Assembly: GCA_030600745.1 (NCBI GenBank)
Contig: JAUVLL010000015.1
Span: forward strand, 1 to 18,197
DNA length: 18,197 nt
Source of the DNA: Spirochaetaceae bacterium
Lineage (GTDB): Bacteria > Spirochaetota > Spirochaetia > B11-G9
Direction of reading: 5' to 3'
Shown: positions 1-7,436 of the stretch, piece after piece
How positions within the stretch are numbered: position 1 is the stretch's first letter
Layout of the letters: each line of letters starts with the position of its first letter
Position numbers and translations under genes: made by a program
The notes under the pieces: model-generated
Told to the model about the DNA's origin: nothing
The model's input: only the letters and a program-made list of their open reading frames with translations
The model's database searches: none

Positions 1-1444
1 ACTTGCATATAAACTTGGAATAAGAGAAGAGAGATTCCATGTTGAGGAGGAAGCAGCTCCACTGGATAAGACAACAGCTGCACTGATCAGGGATTCCGGA
101 AAATGCATTAAATGCAGACGATGTGTAACTGTTTGCAATGAAGTACAGGGAGTTGGAGCTCTTTTCCCACAGTATAGAGGATACGAAACAGAAATTGCAC
201 CGGCTTTCGCAAGAGGATTGGATGCTGTCGCGTGTGTACAATGCGGTCAATGTGCTGCAGTTTGTCCAGTAGGGGCTATTACCGAGAAAAGTCATATTGA
301 CGGTGTATGGAAAGCTCTTGAAGATCCTTTTAAACATGTTGTTGTTCAAACAGCACCTGCTATTAGGGCTGCTCTTGGAGAATGTTTTGATTATGAACCA
401 GGCACTCTGGTAACCGGGAAAATGGTTACAGCTCTAAGACAGCTGGGATTTGATGCTGTTTTTGACACAAACTTTGCTGCCGATTTAACAATAATTGAAG
501 AAGGAACTGAACTACTGACCAGATTAAAAAAAGCAATTATTGACAAAGAAAAAGTTGCTCTTCCACAGTTCAGCAGCTGTTCTCCCGGGTGGGTAAGCTT
601 TACTGAATATTATTACCCTGAATTTCTTCAAAATATTTCTACATGTAAATCCCCTCAGCAGATGTTTGGTGCTGTAGCAAAAACCTACTATGCTGAAAAG
701 ATAGGTATTGATCCGGCAGATATTACAGTAGTTTCTATAATGCCATGTACTGCAAAGAAATCTGAAGCAGAAAGGCCGGAGATGAATGACAGCGGCTACC
801 AGGATGTTGATTATGTACTGACAACCCGTGAACTTGGACGAATGATCAAGGAGGCAGGAATCGATTTTATTAACCTGGTGGATGATACCATGGATTCCCC
901 TCTAGGGCTGTCAAGCGGAGCTGCGGATATCTTTGCCAATACCGGTGGAGTTATGGAAGCAGCATTAAGGACAGTGTGGGAGATAGTAACAGGTAAAGAA
1001 CTACCAATGGAAAATCTTCATGTTAAGCCGATAATGGGGCTTGAAGGGGTAAAGGAAGCTGCTGCAACGATAGCAGGTACAGTTCCTGAATGGTCCTTTC
1101 TGGAAGGAGTAGAGCTTAAAGTTGCTGTAGCTCATGGTCTTGGTAATGCAAGAAAACTGCTTGAAAAAATAAAAACCGGAGAAGCTGAATACCATTTTGT
1201 TGAAATAATGACTTGTCCCGGCGGCTGCATTGGAGGTGGCGGGCAGCCAAGGTTTACAACTGATGCAATACGTCTGGCTCGAATTGGAGCAATCTATAAA
1301 GAAGATGAAGGGAAAGAATTAAGAAAATCCCACCTGAATCCTGAGATTACCAAAATATATGAAGAATTCCTTAATAAACCCCTTGGTAAGAAGTCTCATC
1401 ATCTACTGCATACTGAATATAAGCAAAAAGAGCTGGTTATGTAA
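1..1444 (+). CDS. [FeFe]-hydrogenase large subunit paralogue, 5'-truncated by window edge
   Basis: Iron-only hydrogenase catalytic protein; the reading frame (first full codon at base 2) is open to the window start, so the N-terminus lies outside. A TTG at 218 is in frame but sits inside the ferredoxin domain and is not a credible start. In order: a 4Fe-4S motif CIKCRRCVTVC (104-136), a second CVQCGQCAAVC (233-265), then the H-cluster domain. H-cluster signature 2 is MPCTAKKSE (from 740) and signature 3 is EIMTCPGGCIGGGGQP (from 1202), both intact. Signature 1 reads SSCSPGW (572-592) rather than TSCCPxW: the second cysteine, a ligand of the H-cluster 4Fe-4S in known enzymes, is Ser (TCT 581-583), while the proton-relay Cys before it is kept. 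It is clearly homologous to the complete HydA on the opposite strand. Whether it makes or oxidises H2, senses it, or is inactive cannot be told. Family identity is certain; activity is open. Confidence 0.93.
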   Translation, partial: LAYKLGIREERFHVEEEAAPLDKTTAALIRDSGKCIKCRRCVTVCNEVQGVGALFPQYRGYETEIAPAFARGLDAVACVQCGQCAAVCPVGAITEKSHIDGVWKALEDPFKHVVVQTAPAIRAALGECFDYEPGTLVTGKMVTALRQLGFDAVFDTNFAADLTIIEEGTELLTRLKKAIIDKEKVALPQFSSCSPGWVSFTEYYYPEFLQNISTCKSPQQMFGAVAKTYYAEKIGIDPADITVVSIMPCTAKKSEAERPEMNDSGYQDVDYVLTTRELGRMIKEAGIDFINLVDDTMDSPLGLSSGAADIFANTGGVMEAALRTVWEIVTGKELPMENLHVKPIMGLEGVKEAAATIAGTVPEWSFLEGVELKVAVAHGLGNARKLLEKIKTGEAEYHFVEIMTCPGGCIGGGGQPRFTTDAIRLARIGAIYKEDEGKELRKSHLNPEITKIYEEFLNKPLGKKSHHLLHTEYKQKELVM

Positions 1445-1449
1445 TAAAA

Positions 1450-1481
1450 CAGTAGGGGCCGGTCGGGACCTGCCCCGACTG
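1450..1481. terminator. Long GC-rich hairpin between convergent hydrogenase genes
   Basis: A near-perfect inverted repeat: CAGTAGGGGC pairs with GCCCCGACTG (one A/G mismatch), and inside it GGTC pairs with GACC around a GG loop. It lies 5 bases after the + strand hydrogenase stop and 6 bases before the hydA stop on minus. On the minus strand the stem is followed by GTTTTATTAC, a T-rich tract fitting an intrinsic terminator; the T-tract on the + side is weaker. It probably serves both genes. The internal GGCCGGTCGGGAC (1457-1469) resembles the repeat family at 12001-12080. Confidence 0.75.
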
Positions 1482-1487
1482 TAATGC

Positions 1488-3236
1488 TTATTTTGCATAC
1501 TGAGGTCTTTTCTGATAAGTGGTATGAAGAAGTTCGTGAGATTTATGACTCATCGGTTTTTCAAGAAAATCTTTGTAAACCTGAATGATCTCAGGATTTT
1601 CATGTGATTTTCTAACAACAGATTTTTCATCATCACTATAGATACCGGCGATTCTTTTTTCCCTTATTTCATCAGTTGTTCCGTAAGGCTGACCGCCACC
1701 GGCAATACAGCCGCCTCTGCAAGCCATAACTTCAATAAAGTGGAATGGAGGATCTTCACCTTTCTCTTTTGCCTCACGGACTTCATTGATAAGTTCTTCT
1801 ACATGGACCATCCCATGAGCAACTGCTACCTTAATTTCCGTTCCGTCAAAATCTACTGAACCTTTTTTAACCCCATCCATACCTCTGACATTATAAACAT
1901 TAACATCTTCAAGCTCTTTATCAGTTACAAGTTTATATGCAGTTCTTACAGCTGCCTCCATTACTCCTCCGGTTACCCCAAAGATAGTCCCGGCACCTGA
2001 GTAATCTCCTATTGGGCTGTCAGCTTTTTCATCTTCCAGACTGTCAAAATCAATTCCTGAAGATTTAATTAGTCTTGCAAACTCTCTGGTGGTTAGTACC
2101 AGATCCATATCCTGTTCGCCGGAGGCCCACATGTTATCATCTCTTGTTATTTCATACTTTTTAGCTGTACAGGGCATAATTGCAACTGTATAGATATTTT
2201 TTGGTGCTACATCTATTTTTTCTGCGTAGTATGTCTTGGTCATAACCCCCTGCATCATCATTGGAGATTTTGCGCTTGAGAAGTGCGGGATCATATCTGC
2301 GGCGTATTTCTCCATATAATCGGTCCATGCAGGGCAGCATGAAGTTATCTGGGGAAGAAGCCCGCAGTTTTTAATTCTATCCACAAGCTCAGATCCCTCT
2401 TCAAGAATTGTAAGATCTGCTCCAAAGTTGGTATCAAATACAGAATCCGCTCCAAGTTTTCTTAAAGCTGCATAAATTTTACCTGTAACAATTGATCCTG
2501 GTTCCATTCCGAAGGACTCCCCAAGAGCAACGCGGACAGCAGGCGCAATCTGAACAGAAACATGTTTGGATTTATTTCTTACTGCATTTAAAAATTCTCT
2601 GGTTTCATCTTTTTCATAGATAGCACCAACAGGACAGTGAGCTGAACACTGTCCACACTTTATACAGGGGCTTTCATTGAGGAGAATTCCTCCTGCAGGA
2701 GCCATTCTTGTTTCATGTCCTCTTTCAAGAAATTCCAGAGCCCATACATTTTGAAGCTGCTGACATACAATTGTGCATCGTCCGCAATTAATACATTTCC
2801 GGGGATCGAGAATAATAGAGGGAGTGGATTCATCTCTTTCAAGTTCTTTAACATCTGCATGATATGGAACATCTCTAATTCCAAAATCTGCAGCAAGGTC
2901 CTGAAGTTCACAAGTTGTGTTTCTACCGCAGGTAAGACATTCCATTGGATGATTCGAAATAATCATTTCAAGTACCGTTCTTCTTACATCCATTATTTCA
3001 GGATCATGAGTAATATAATTCTGTCCTTCCATTACTTCTGTTGCACAGGCTCGAACCATTTTGGAAGAGCCTTCAATTTTGCATACACAAATACCGCAGG
3101 CTGCCCAGGCATCAAGATCATCATGAGCACAGAGTGTAGGGATTTTAATATCATCTATCAATGCCGCTTTCAGGATCGTTGTTCCTTTCTCAACCTGAAC
3201 CGGCTTACCATTGATCTTTATTCCTATAGTTTTCAC
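1488..3236 (-). CDS. hydA: NAD-linked [FeFe]-hydrogenase catalytic subunit HydA
   Basis: 582 aa, the catalytic subunit of a trimeric HydABC hydrogenase that interconverts protons and H2, probably soluble. All expected metal sites are visible: an N-terminal 2Fe-2S (Cys36, 47, 50, 64), the His-Cys3 4Fe-4S (His96, Cys100, 103, 109), two ferredoxin 4Fe-4S clusters (Cys148/151/154/158 and Cys191/194/197/201), and the H-cluster domain. The latter has TSCCPAW (Cys300 proton relay, Cys301 ligand), MPCTAKKYE (Cys356) and EVMACRGGCIAGGGQP (Cys506, Cys510). Length and domain order match NADH-linked HydA of Thermotoga or Clostridia. It is the last gene of hydC-hydB-hydA, 20 bases after hydB, with an AAGGAGAAAG ribosome binding site before the ATG. 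Electron bifurcation with ferredoxin is known for close relatives, but the sequence alone does not prove it here. Confidence 0.96.
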   Translation of the reverse strand: MKTIGIKINGKPVQVEKGTTILKAALIDDIKIPTLCAHDDLDAWAACGICVCKIEGSSKMVRACATEVMEGQNYITHDPEIMDVRRTVLEMIISNHPMECLTCGRNTTCELQDLAADFGIRDVPYHADVKELERDESTPSIILDPRKCINCGRCTIVCQQLQNVWALEFLERGHETRMAPAGGILLNESPCIKCGQCSAHCPVGAIYEKDETREFLNAVRNKSKHVSVQIAPAVRVALGESFGMEPGSIVTGKIYAALRKLGADSVFDTNFGADLTILEEGSELVDRIKNCGLLPQITSCCPAWTDYMEKYAADMIPHFSSAKSPMMMQGVMTKTYYAEKIDVAPKNIYTVAIMPCTAKKYEITRDDNMWASGEQDMDLVLTTREFARLIKSSGIDFDSLEDEKADSPIGDYSGAGTIFGVTGGVMEAAVRTAYKLVTDKELEDVNVYNVRGMDGVKKGSVDFDGTEIKVAVAHGMVHVEELINEVREAKEKGEDPPFHFIEVMACRGGCIAGGGQPYGTTDEIREKRIAGIYSDDEKSVVRKSHENPEIIQVYKDFLEKPMSHKSHELLHTTYQKRPQYAK

Positions 3237-3256
3237 TCGCTTTCTCCTTAAAGTAC

Positions 3257-5098
3257 CTAAGATACAATAACTGCATCAAATTTGCAGACCTCAAAACAGG
3301 CACCACATTTAATACAAAGACTCTGGTCAATTTTGTGAGCAACTTTTATTGCTCCCTCGATACAGTTAACAGGGCATTTCCTTGCACAAACTGTACAACC
3401 GATACAATTTTCCTGATCAATAGTGTAGGTAACAAGATCCTTGCATTTTCCGGCACGGCATTTTTTATCATTGATATGTTCAAGAACTTCTTCTTCAAAT
3501 GCCTTTATGACAGAAAGGACCGGGTTCGGAGCTGTCTGTCCAAGTCCGCAGAGAGATGCTTTTTGCATAGCAGCGCCCATATCCTTAATTTTCTGCAGAT
3601 CTGACAGCTCCCCTTTACCCTGTGAAATTTTATCCAGTAGTTCATATATTTTTTTTGTTCCAATTCTACATGGTGCACATTTTCCACAGGACTCTTCGAC
3701 GCAAAATTCGAGATAAAATTTTGCAATATCCACCATACAGTCATCTTCATCCATGACAATCATACCACCGGAGCCCATCATGGAGCCGACAGCTACCAGA
3801 CTGTCGAAGTCTATTGGTGTATCAAGAAAAGCTTCTGTAAGAACACCCCCTGAAGGGCCTCCTGTTTGAACTGCTTTAAAAGCTTTTCCGTTAGGAATTC
3901 CACCACCAATTCCAAATACAATCTCATGAAGTGTTGTTCCCATTGGTACTTCAACAAGGCCTGAGTTTTTAATTTTCCCTGTAAGAGCAAAAACTTTTGT
4001 TCCTTTGGATTTTTCTGTACCAATCTTTGCAAACCAGGATCCGCCTTTAGTAATAATTACAGGGATATTAGCAAACGTTTCAACATTATTGATTACTGTC
4101 GGCTTTCCAAAAAGGCCTTTTACTGCTGGAAAAGGAGGTTTTGGAATAGGCATACCCCTATTACCTTCGACTGAAGCAAGAAGTGCTGTTTCTTCTCCGC
4201 ATACAAAAGCACCGGCTCCCAATCTTATCTCGAGATCAAATGAGAAATCAGTACCAAGAATATTCTTACCAAGAAGACCCAGCCTTTTTGACTGAGCCAT
4301 TGCAATCTCTAGTCTCTCTATAGCCAGAGGATATTCTGCACGGATGTATATTACACCCTTATCAGCACCGACACATTTCCCTGCAATCATCATTGCTTCT
4401 ATTACTGAATGGGGATCACCTTCAAGTGTGGCCCTATCCATATACGCACCAGGATCCCCTTCATCGGCGTTACAAATAATATATTTCTGATCAGATTCTA
4501 TTTGTTTTGTGAATTCCCATTTAAATCCTGTCGGGAACCCTGCACCACCACGTCCCCGCAGACCGGATTTTTTAACTTCATTCAGAATATCATCACTGGA
4601 AAGCTCAAAAAGTGCTTTTTCAAGTCCGATATAACCATCTCTTGCAATATATTCTTCGATATTTTCCGGATCAATTACTCCGCAGTTTCTAAGAACAATT
4701 CTAAATTGCTTATAATCAGAATCATAATTTTCTGTGTTGACAATATCGGCAGCAGGATTTTCAAAAATATGACCCTCAACAAGTTTCCCCTCAACAATAT
4801 GTTCATTTATTATTTTACAGGCTGTTTCACAATTAACATTTCCATAGATGATGTCAGGTTGTCCGGAAGTTTTAACAGTAATAGTTGGCTCAACATAACA
4901 GAGTCCCATACAGCCTGTAGGTTTTACTGTTATGTTTTTCAGATTATTTACTTTGATTTCATCCAGAAAAGCATCAAATGTCTTATTTGCTCCTGCTGCT
5001 ATTCCGCATGTGCCCATTCCAATAATAATGTGTATATTTTCACTTTCTTTATTATCTTCTCTTAGTTTTTTAAGATCTGTCAGAGTTATTGTTGCCAT
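3257..5098 (-). CDS. hydB: HydB: NADH-binding flavoprotein subunit of the hydrogenase (NuoF-like)
   Basis: 613 aa, the FMN and NAD(H) module passing electrons between NAD and HydA. Domains: an N-terminal thioredoxin-like 2Fe-2S domain (GMGTCGIAAGA near 27-37, TGCMGLC 61-67); the NuoF core with GLRGRGGAGFPTG (179-191), NADEGDPGAYMDR (210-222) and GAGAFVCGEETAL (294-306); an SLBB region; the NuoF 4Fe-4S motif ESCGKCAPCR (Cys471/474/477 plus Cys517); and two C-terminal ferredoxin clusters (Cys565/568/571/575, Cys595/598/601/605). The added N- and C-terminal Fe-S domains are what separate HydB-type proteins from plain NuoF. The open frame extends upstream to 5221, but that part overlaps hydC and lacks a ribosome binding site; the ATG at 5098 follows AAAGGAG at good spacing, so it is chosen. 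It lies 25 bases after hydC. Confidence 0.96.
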   Translation of the reverse strand: MATITLTDLKKLREDNKESENIHIIIGMGTCGIAAGANKTFDAFLDEIKVNNLKNITVKPTGCMGLCYVEPTITVKTSGQPDIIYGNVNCETACKIINEHIVEGKLVEGHIFENPAADIVNTENYDSDYKQFRIVLRNCGVIDPENIEEYIARDGYIGLEKALFELSSDDILNEVKKSGLRGRGGAGFPTGFKWEFTKQIESDQKYIICNADEGDPGAYMDRATLEGDPHSVIEAMMIAGKCVGADKGVIYIRAEYPLAIERLEIAMAQSKRLGLLGKNILGTDFSFDLEIRLGAGAFVCGEETALLASVEGNRGMPIPKPPFPAVKGLFGKPTVINNVETFANIPVIITKGGSWFAKIGTEKSKGTKVFALTGKIKNSGLVEVPMGTTLHEIVFGIGGGIPNGKAFKAVQTGGPSGGVLTEAFLDTPIDFDSLVAVGSMMGSGGMIVMDEDDCMVDIAKFYLEFCVEESCGKCAPCRIGTKKIYELLDKISQGKGELSDLQKIKDMGAAMQKASLCGLGQTAPNPVLSVIKAFEEEVLEHINDKKCRAGKCKDLVTYTIDQENCIGCTVCARKCPVNCIEGAIKVAHKIDQSLCIKCGACFEVCKFDAVIVS

Positions 5099-5123
5099 TA
5101 TAAGACTCCTTTCAATAGTAATG

Positions 5124-5603
5124 TTATCTATCTCTAATATCTGCAATAATTTTGGGGAGATCATCTTTGGAAAGCTTCCCAAAAATTTCTCCATCAATAA
5201 GCAGAACAGGAGCAAGACCACAGCAGCCTATGCATCGAACACTTTCAATTGAAAATAGTCCGTCATCAGTTACAGTATTGACACCCGTGCCAAGGAGTAT
5301 TTCAAGTTCTTCAATTATATCGATACCTCCCTTCAGGTAGCAGGCAGTACCAGTACAAACCTGAATATTATGTTTTCCGGGCTTTTCGAGTTTAAAAAAG
5401 TTATAAAACGTAATAACTCCATATATTTTTGCAAGTGGAACATCAAGTATTCGTCCCAGTTCAATTGCAATTTTTCGTGGAATAAATCCATATTCACTCT
5501 GGGCCTTATGCAGTATCATGATAAGATTTCCCGGTTTTTCACGCCATTTCTCCACAAAAGATGCAAGTGCATCTGTAATTTTATACTCTTCTGTAGTCTG
5601 CAT
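5124..5603 (-). CDS. hydC: HydC: thioredoxin-like 2Fe-2S subunit of the hydrogenase (NuoE-like)
   Basis: 159 aa, the small electron-transfer subunit of HydABC, related to the 24-kDa NuoE subunit of complex I. The helical N-terminal part (ILHKAQSEYGFIPRKIA) leads into the thioredoxin-like fold with the four 2Fe-2S ligands Cys83, Cys88 (CTGTAC) and Cys124, Cys128 (CIGCC), in the usual C-x4-C ... C-x3-C spacing. Length is normal for the family. It is the first gene of the minus-strand operon hydC-hydB-hydA. The ATG at 5603 follows a GGGGG-containing stretch, a modest ribosome binding site. A promoter candidate lies just upstream. Confidence 0.95.
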   Translation of the reverse strand: MQTTEEYKITDALASFVEKWREKPGNLIMILHKAQSEYGFIPRKIAIELGRILDVPLAKIYGVITFYNFFKLEKPGKHNIQVCTGTACYLKGGIDIIEELEILLGTGVNTVTDDGLFSIESVRCIGCCGLAPVLLIDGEIFGKLSKDDLPKIIADIRDR

Positions 5604-5630
5604 GGGACCCCCATGATTATTATTTTAAGC

Positions 5631-5660
5631 ATTATAAAAATAATACAATGTTTATATCCA
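5631..5660 (-). promoter_or_regulatory. Candidate promoter of hydCBA
   Basis: On the minus strand TGGATA (5660-5655, four of six matches to TTGACA) lies 18 bases before a perfect TATAAT (5636-5631), about 28 bases upstream of the hydC start. The gap 5604-5799 is very AT-rich, so chance TATAAT matches are likely; the position is what makes it plausible. Confidence 0.4.
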
Positions 5661-5799
5661 GAATGTTAATACATAAAGGTATAAGAATCAACTATCTGTC
5701 ACAATAAAATTATAATTATAGAAAAATAAGTGTCACTATATAAATAAAGATTGTCGTATTGAAGAAAAACCAATCGTATTTTTTAAACATTTTAATAAT

Positions 5800-6549
5800 T
5801 TAATTTGTTAATAAACTGTAGAGTCTGGCTTCAATTTTAAGAGATTCAGGGTTTTCCGGGTGTCTCCTGCCCCGGGGGACCGGGTTGATAATATGATCAA
5901 CTATTGTGCTTGGGAATTTTGAGGAAAGTACAAATATTTCATCTCCAAGAAAAATAGCTTCTGTAATATCATGAGTTACAAAAAGAGATGTCCGGTTATC
6001 TTCTATCCAAAGAGAGGAGAAAAACCGAGTCAGATTAAGCTTTAATCCCGGATCCAGAGCCTGAAATGGTTCATCCATTAGTATTATCTCTGCAGGATAG
6101 GCGAAGGCTCTGGCAATAGCCACTCTCTGACGCATTCCTCCTGATAATTCAGAAGGGAAAAAATTAGCAAAATCGCTTAATCCAATCTGTTTAAGATAAT
6201 GCTCTGTTATTTCCTGTCTTTGCTGAGGTCTGTAATGCTTTTTAAGGATCAATTCTATATTCTGGCTTACGGTTTTCCAGGGGAGCAACCGGGGTTCCTG
6301 AAAGAGATAACTGATTGCATTGCAGTTTTTCTTTTCAACGGTTCCACTGTCAGGAGTAAGAATACCATGAATAATATTGAGAAGTGTGGATTTTCCACAT
6401 CCTGAAGGACCAAGTATTACACTTACTTTTAAGGCAGTGATTTTTATATTAAAGTCCTTGAAAATGACCATTTCACTATTGTTTATGGAATTATTGGGAT
6501 TTGAATAGTTAAAGCAGATATCATTAAGTTTTATTCCTACTGGGCTCAT
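5800..6549 (-). CDS. ABC transporter ATP-binding protein, NitT/TauT (SsuB-like) family
   Basis: 249 aa cytoplasmic ATPase driving the importer encoded just upstream. Walker A GPSGCGKST (47-55), Q-loop Gln84 in LFQEPRLLPW, signature LSGGMRQRVAIARA (135-148), Walker B IILMDEP (155-161) and the switch His193 (VTHD) are all intact. The Q-loop sequence and overall length match nitrate/sulfonate/taurine-type ATPases. Its ATG overlaps the permease TGA by the classic ATGA (6546-6549), showing translational coupling. The substrate cannot be read from the ATPase. Confidence 0.94.
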   Translation of the reverse strand: MSPVGIKLNDICFNYSNPNNSINNSEMVIFKDFNIKITALKVSVILGPSGCGKSTLLNIIHGILTPDSGTVEKKNCNAISYLFQEPRLLPWKTVSQNIELILKKHYRPQQRQEITEHYLKQIGLSDFANFFPSELSGGMRQRVAIARAFAYPAEIILMDEPFQALDPGLKLNLTRFFSSLWIEDNRTSLFVTHDITEAIFLGDEIFVLSSKFPSTIVDHIINPVPRGRRHPENPESLKIEARLYSLLTN

Positions 6550-7436
6550 TTAGATAATCTCCATTTTCGACTATTTATGGCTAATTCAATTACAAATTCG
6601 GAAACCCTGCTTAGAATAATAGCAATAACAGTCCATGCCATTACCTCTGCTGTTTCCAGATTCATCTGGGAAAACTGAATTCCTGTTCCTATCGCTTTAA
6701 CAGGCTGGCTTAAAACCTCTGCTGCAATTACAGATTTCCAGGCTACACCAACTGCAGCTTTTACCCCAGCCAGAACAAAAGGAATTGTTGACGGAATGGT
6801 TATATGAAACAATATATTATATTTATCAAGTTTAAAGGCAGAAGCCATTTCAATGAGTGATCTATCTACTTCCCTGATACCCTGAGAAACATTAGCCGTA
6901 ATTATAGGAAAGATCATTAGAAAACAGACAAATACAGGTACTATATCAGTTTTAAACCAAATCATGGCGATAAGTATTACAGACATTACAGGTATGGTTC
7001 TAATAACAGATATAAAGGGTGATAAGGCGGCATTTATCCTGGAACTGCTCCCGCAGGCAATTCCTGTAATAAATCCGGCACTAAAAGAAAGTATAAATCC
7101 ATACAAAGTACGTGCTGTAGTATTTCCTACCGACTGCCAGAATTTTCTATTTTGTGAAATTTTAACCAATCGGAGAATGACATCTTCCGGCGGCGGCAGG
7201 ATAATATCTGCATCTATCTTAATGGATATTATTTTCCAAAAAAGCAGTAAAGCCAATGTAGAAAATAAACCGACCAGTCTAAGGATGCATAGGCGAGCAG
7301 GAAGCTTGCTTCCGACCAGTCTAAGGATGCATAGGCGAGCAGGAAGCTTGCTTCCGACCAGTCTAAGGATGCATAGGCGAGCAGGAAGCTTGCTTCCGAC
7401 CAGCCTTTTTTCATTTACCGAAGTAAAACCCTTCAT
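6546..7436 (-). CDS. ABC transporter permease (SsuC/TauC-like) with an inserted N-terminal 14-residue triplet repeat
   Basis: 296 aa inner-membrane permease. The BPD_transp_1 core is intact: several hydrophobic helices and the EAA loop around IEMASAFKLDKYNILFHIT, which contacts the ATPase. The odd part is residues 11-52: three identical copies of RLVGSKLPARLCIL followed by a partial RLVG, encoded by an exact 42-bp tandem repeat. Without it the protein would run MKGFTSVNEK-RLVGLFSTLALLLFW, straight into the first membrane helix. The start at 7436 is supported by a perfect AGGAGG on the minus strand (7453-7448, 11 bases upstream), so the repeat is probably translated; a start after the repeat (TTG at LFST-L) has no ribosome binding site. 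The gene overlaps the end of the substrate-binding protein by 26 bases. Confidence 0.92.
   Translation of the reverse strand: MKGFTSVNEKRLVGSKLPARLCILRLVGSKLPARLCILRLVGSKLPARLCILRLVGLFSTLALLLFWKIISIKIDADIILPPPEDVILRLVKISQNRKFWQSVGNTTARTLYGFILSFSAGFITGIACGSSSRINAALSPFISVIRTIPVMSVILIAMIWFKTDIVPVFVCFLMIFPIITANVSQGIREVDRSLIEMASAFKLDKYNILFHITIPSTIPFVLAGVKAAVGVAWKSVIAAEVLSQPVKAIGTGIQFSQMNLETAEVMAWTVIAIILSRVSEFVIELAINSRKWRLSK
7270..7403 (-). repeat. Tandem palindromic repeat, 3.2 exact copies of a 42-bp unit, inside the permease gene
   Basis: Units at 7270-7311, 7312-7353 and 7354-7395 are identical, followed by eight bases of a fourth copy. Read on the minus strand each unit is CTGGTCGG, a hairpin GGAAGC-AA-GCTTCC (sharing the GG), TGCTCGCC, TATGCATCCT, TAGA. 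Because 42 is a multiple of three the host frame survives. The same core with a different hairpin stem occurs at 12001-12080, so this is a dispersed family, not just a local duplication. Confidence 0.95.

Noticed and set aside
581..583. Reading the Ser substitution as part of a frameshifted or decaying pseudogene
   Set aside because: The frame is open throughout from the window start to 1444 and all other signature residues are conserved, so decay is not indicated.
4409..5065. 218-codon open frame on the + strand opposite hydB
   Set aside because: No family resemblance; Cys/Ile/Phe-rich composition is typical of an antisense frame of an Fe-S protein gene.
5099..5221. Extended N-terminus of HydB
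   Set aside because: It overlaps hydC out of frame and reads as unrelated sequence; the ATG at 5098 has an AAAGGAG.
7270..7403. Regular direct repeats resembling a small CRISPR array
   Set aside because: The whole 42-bp unit is repeated with no variable spacers, and it lies in the reading frame of a transporter gene with no cas genes nearby.
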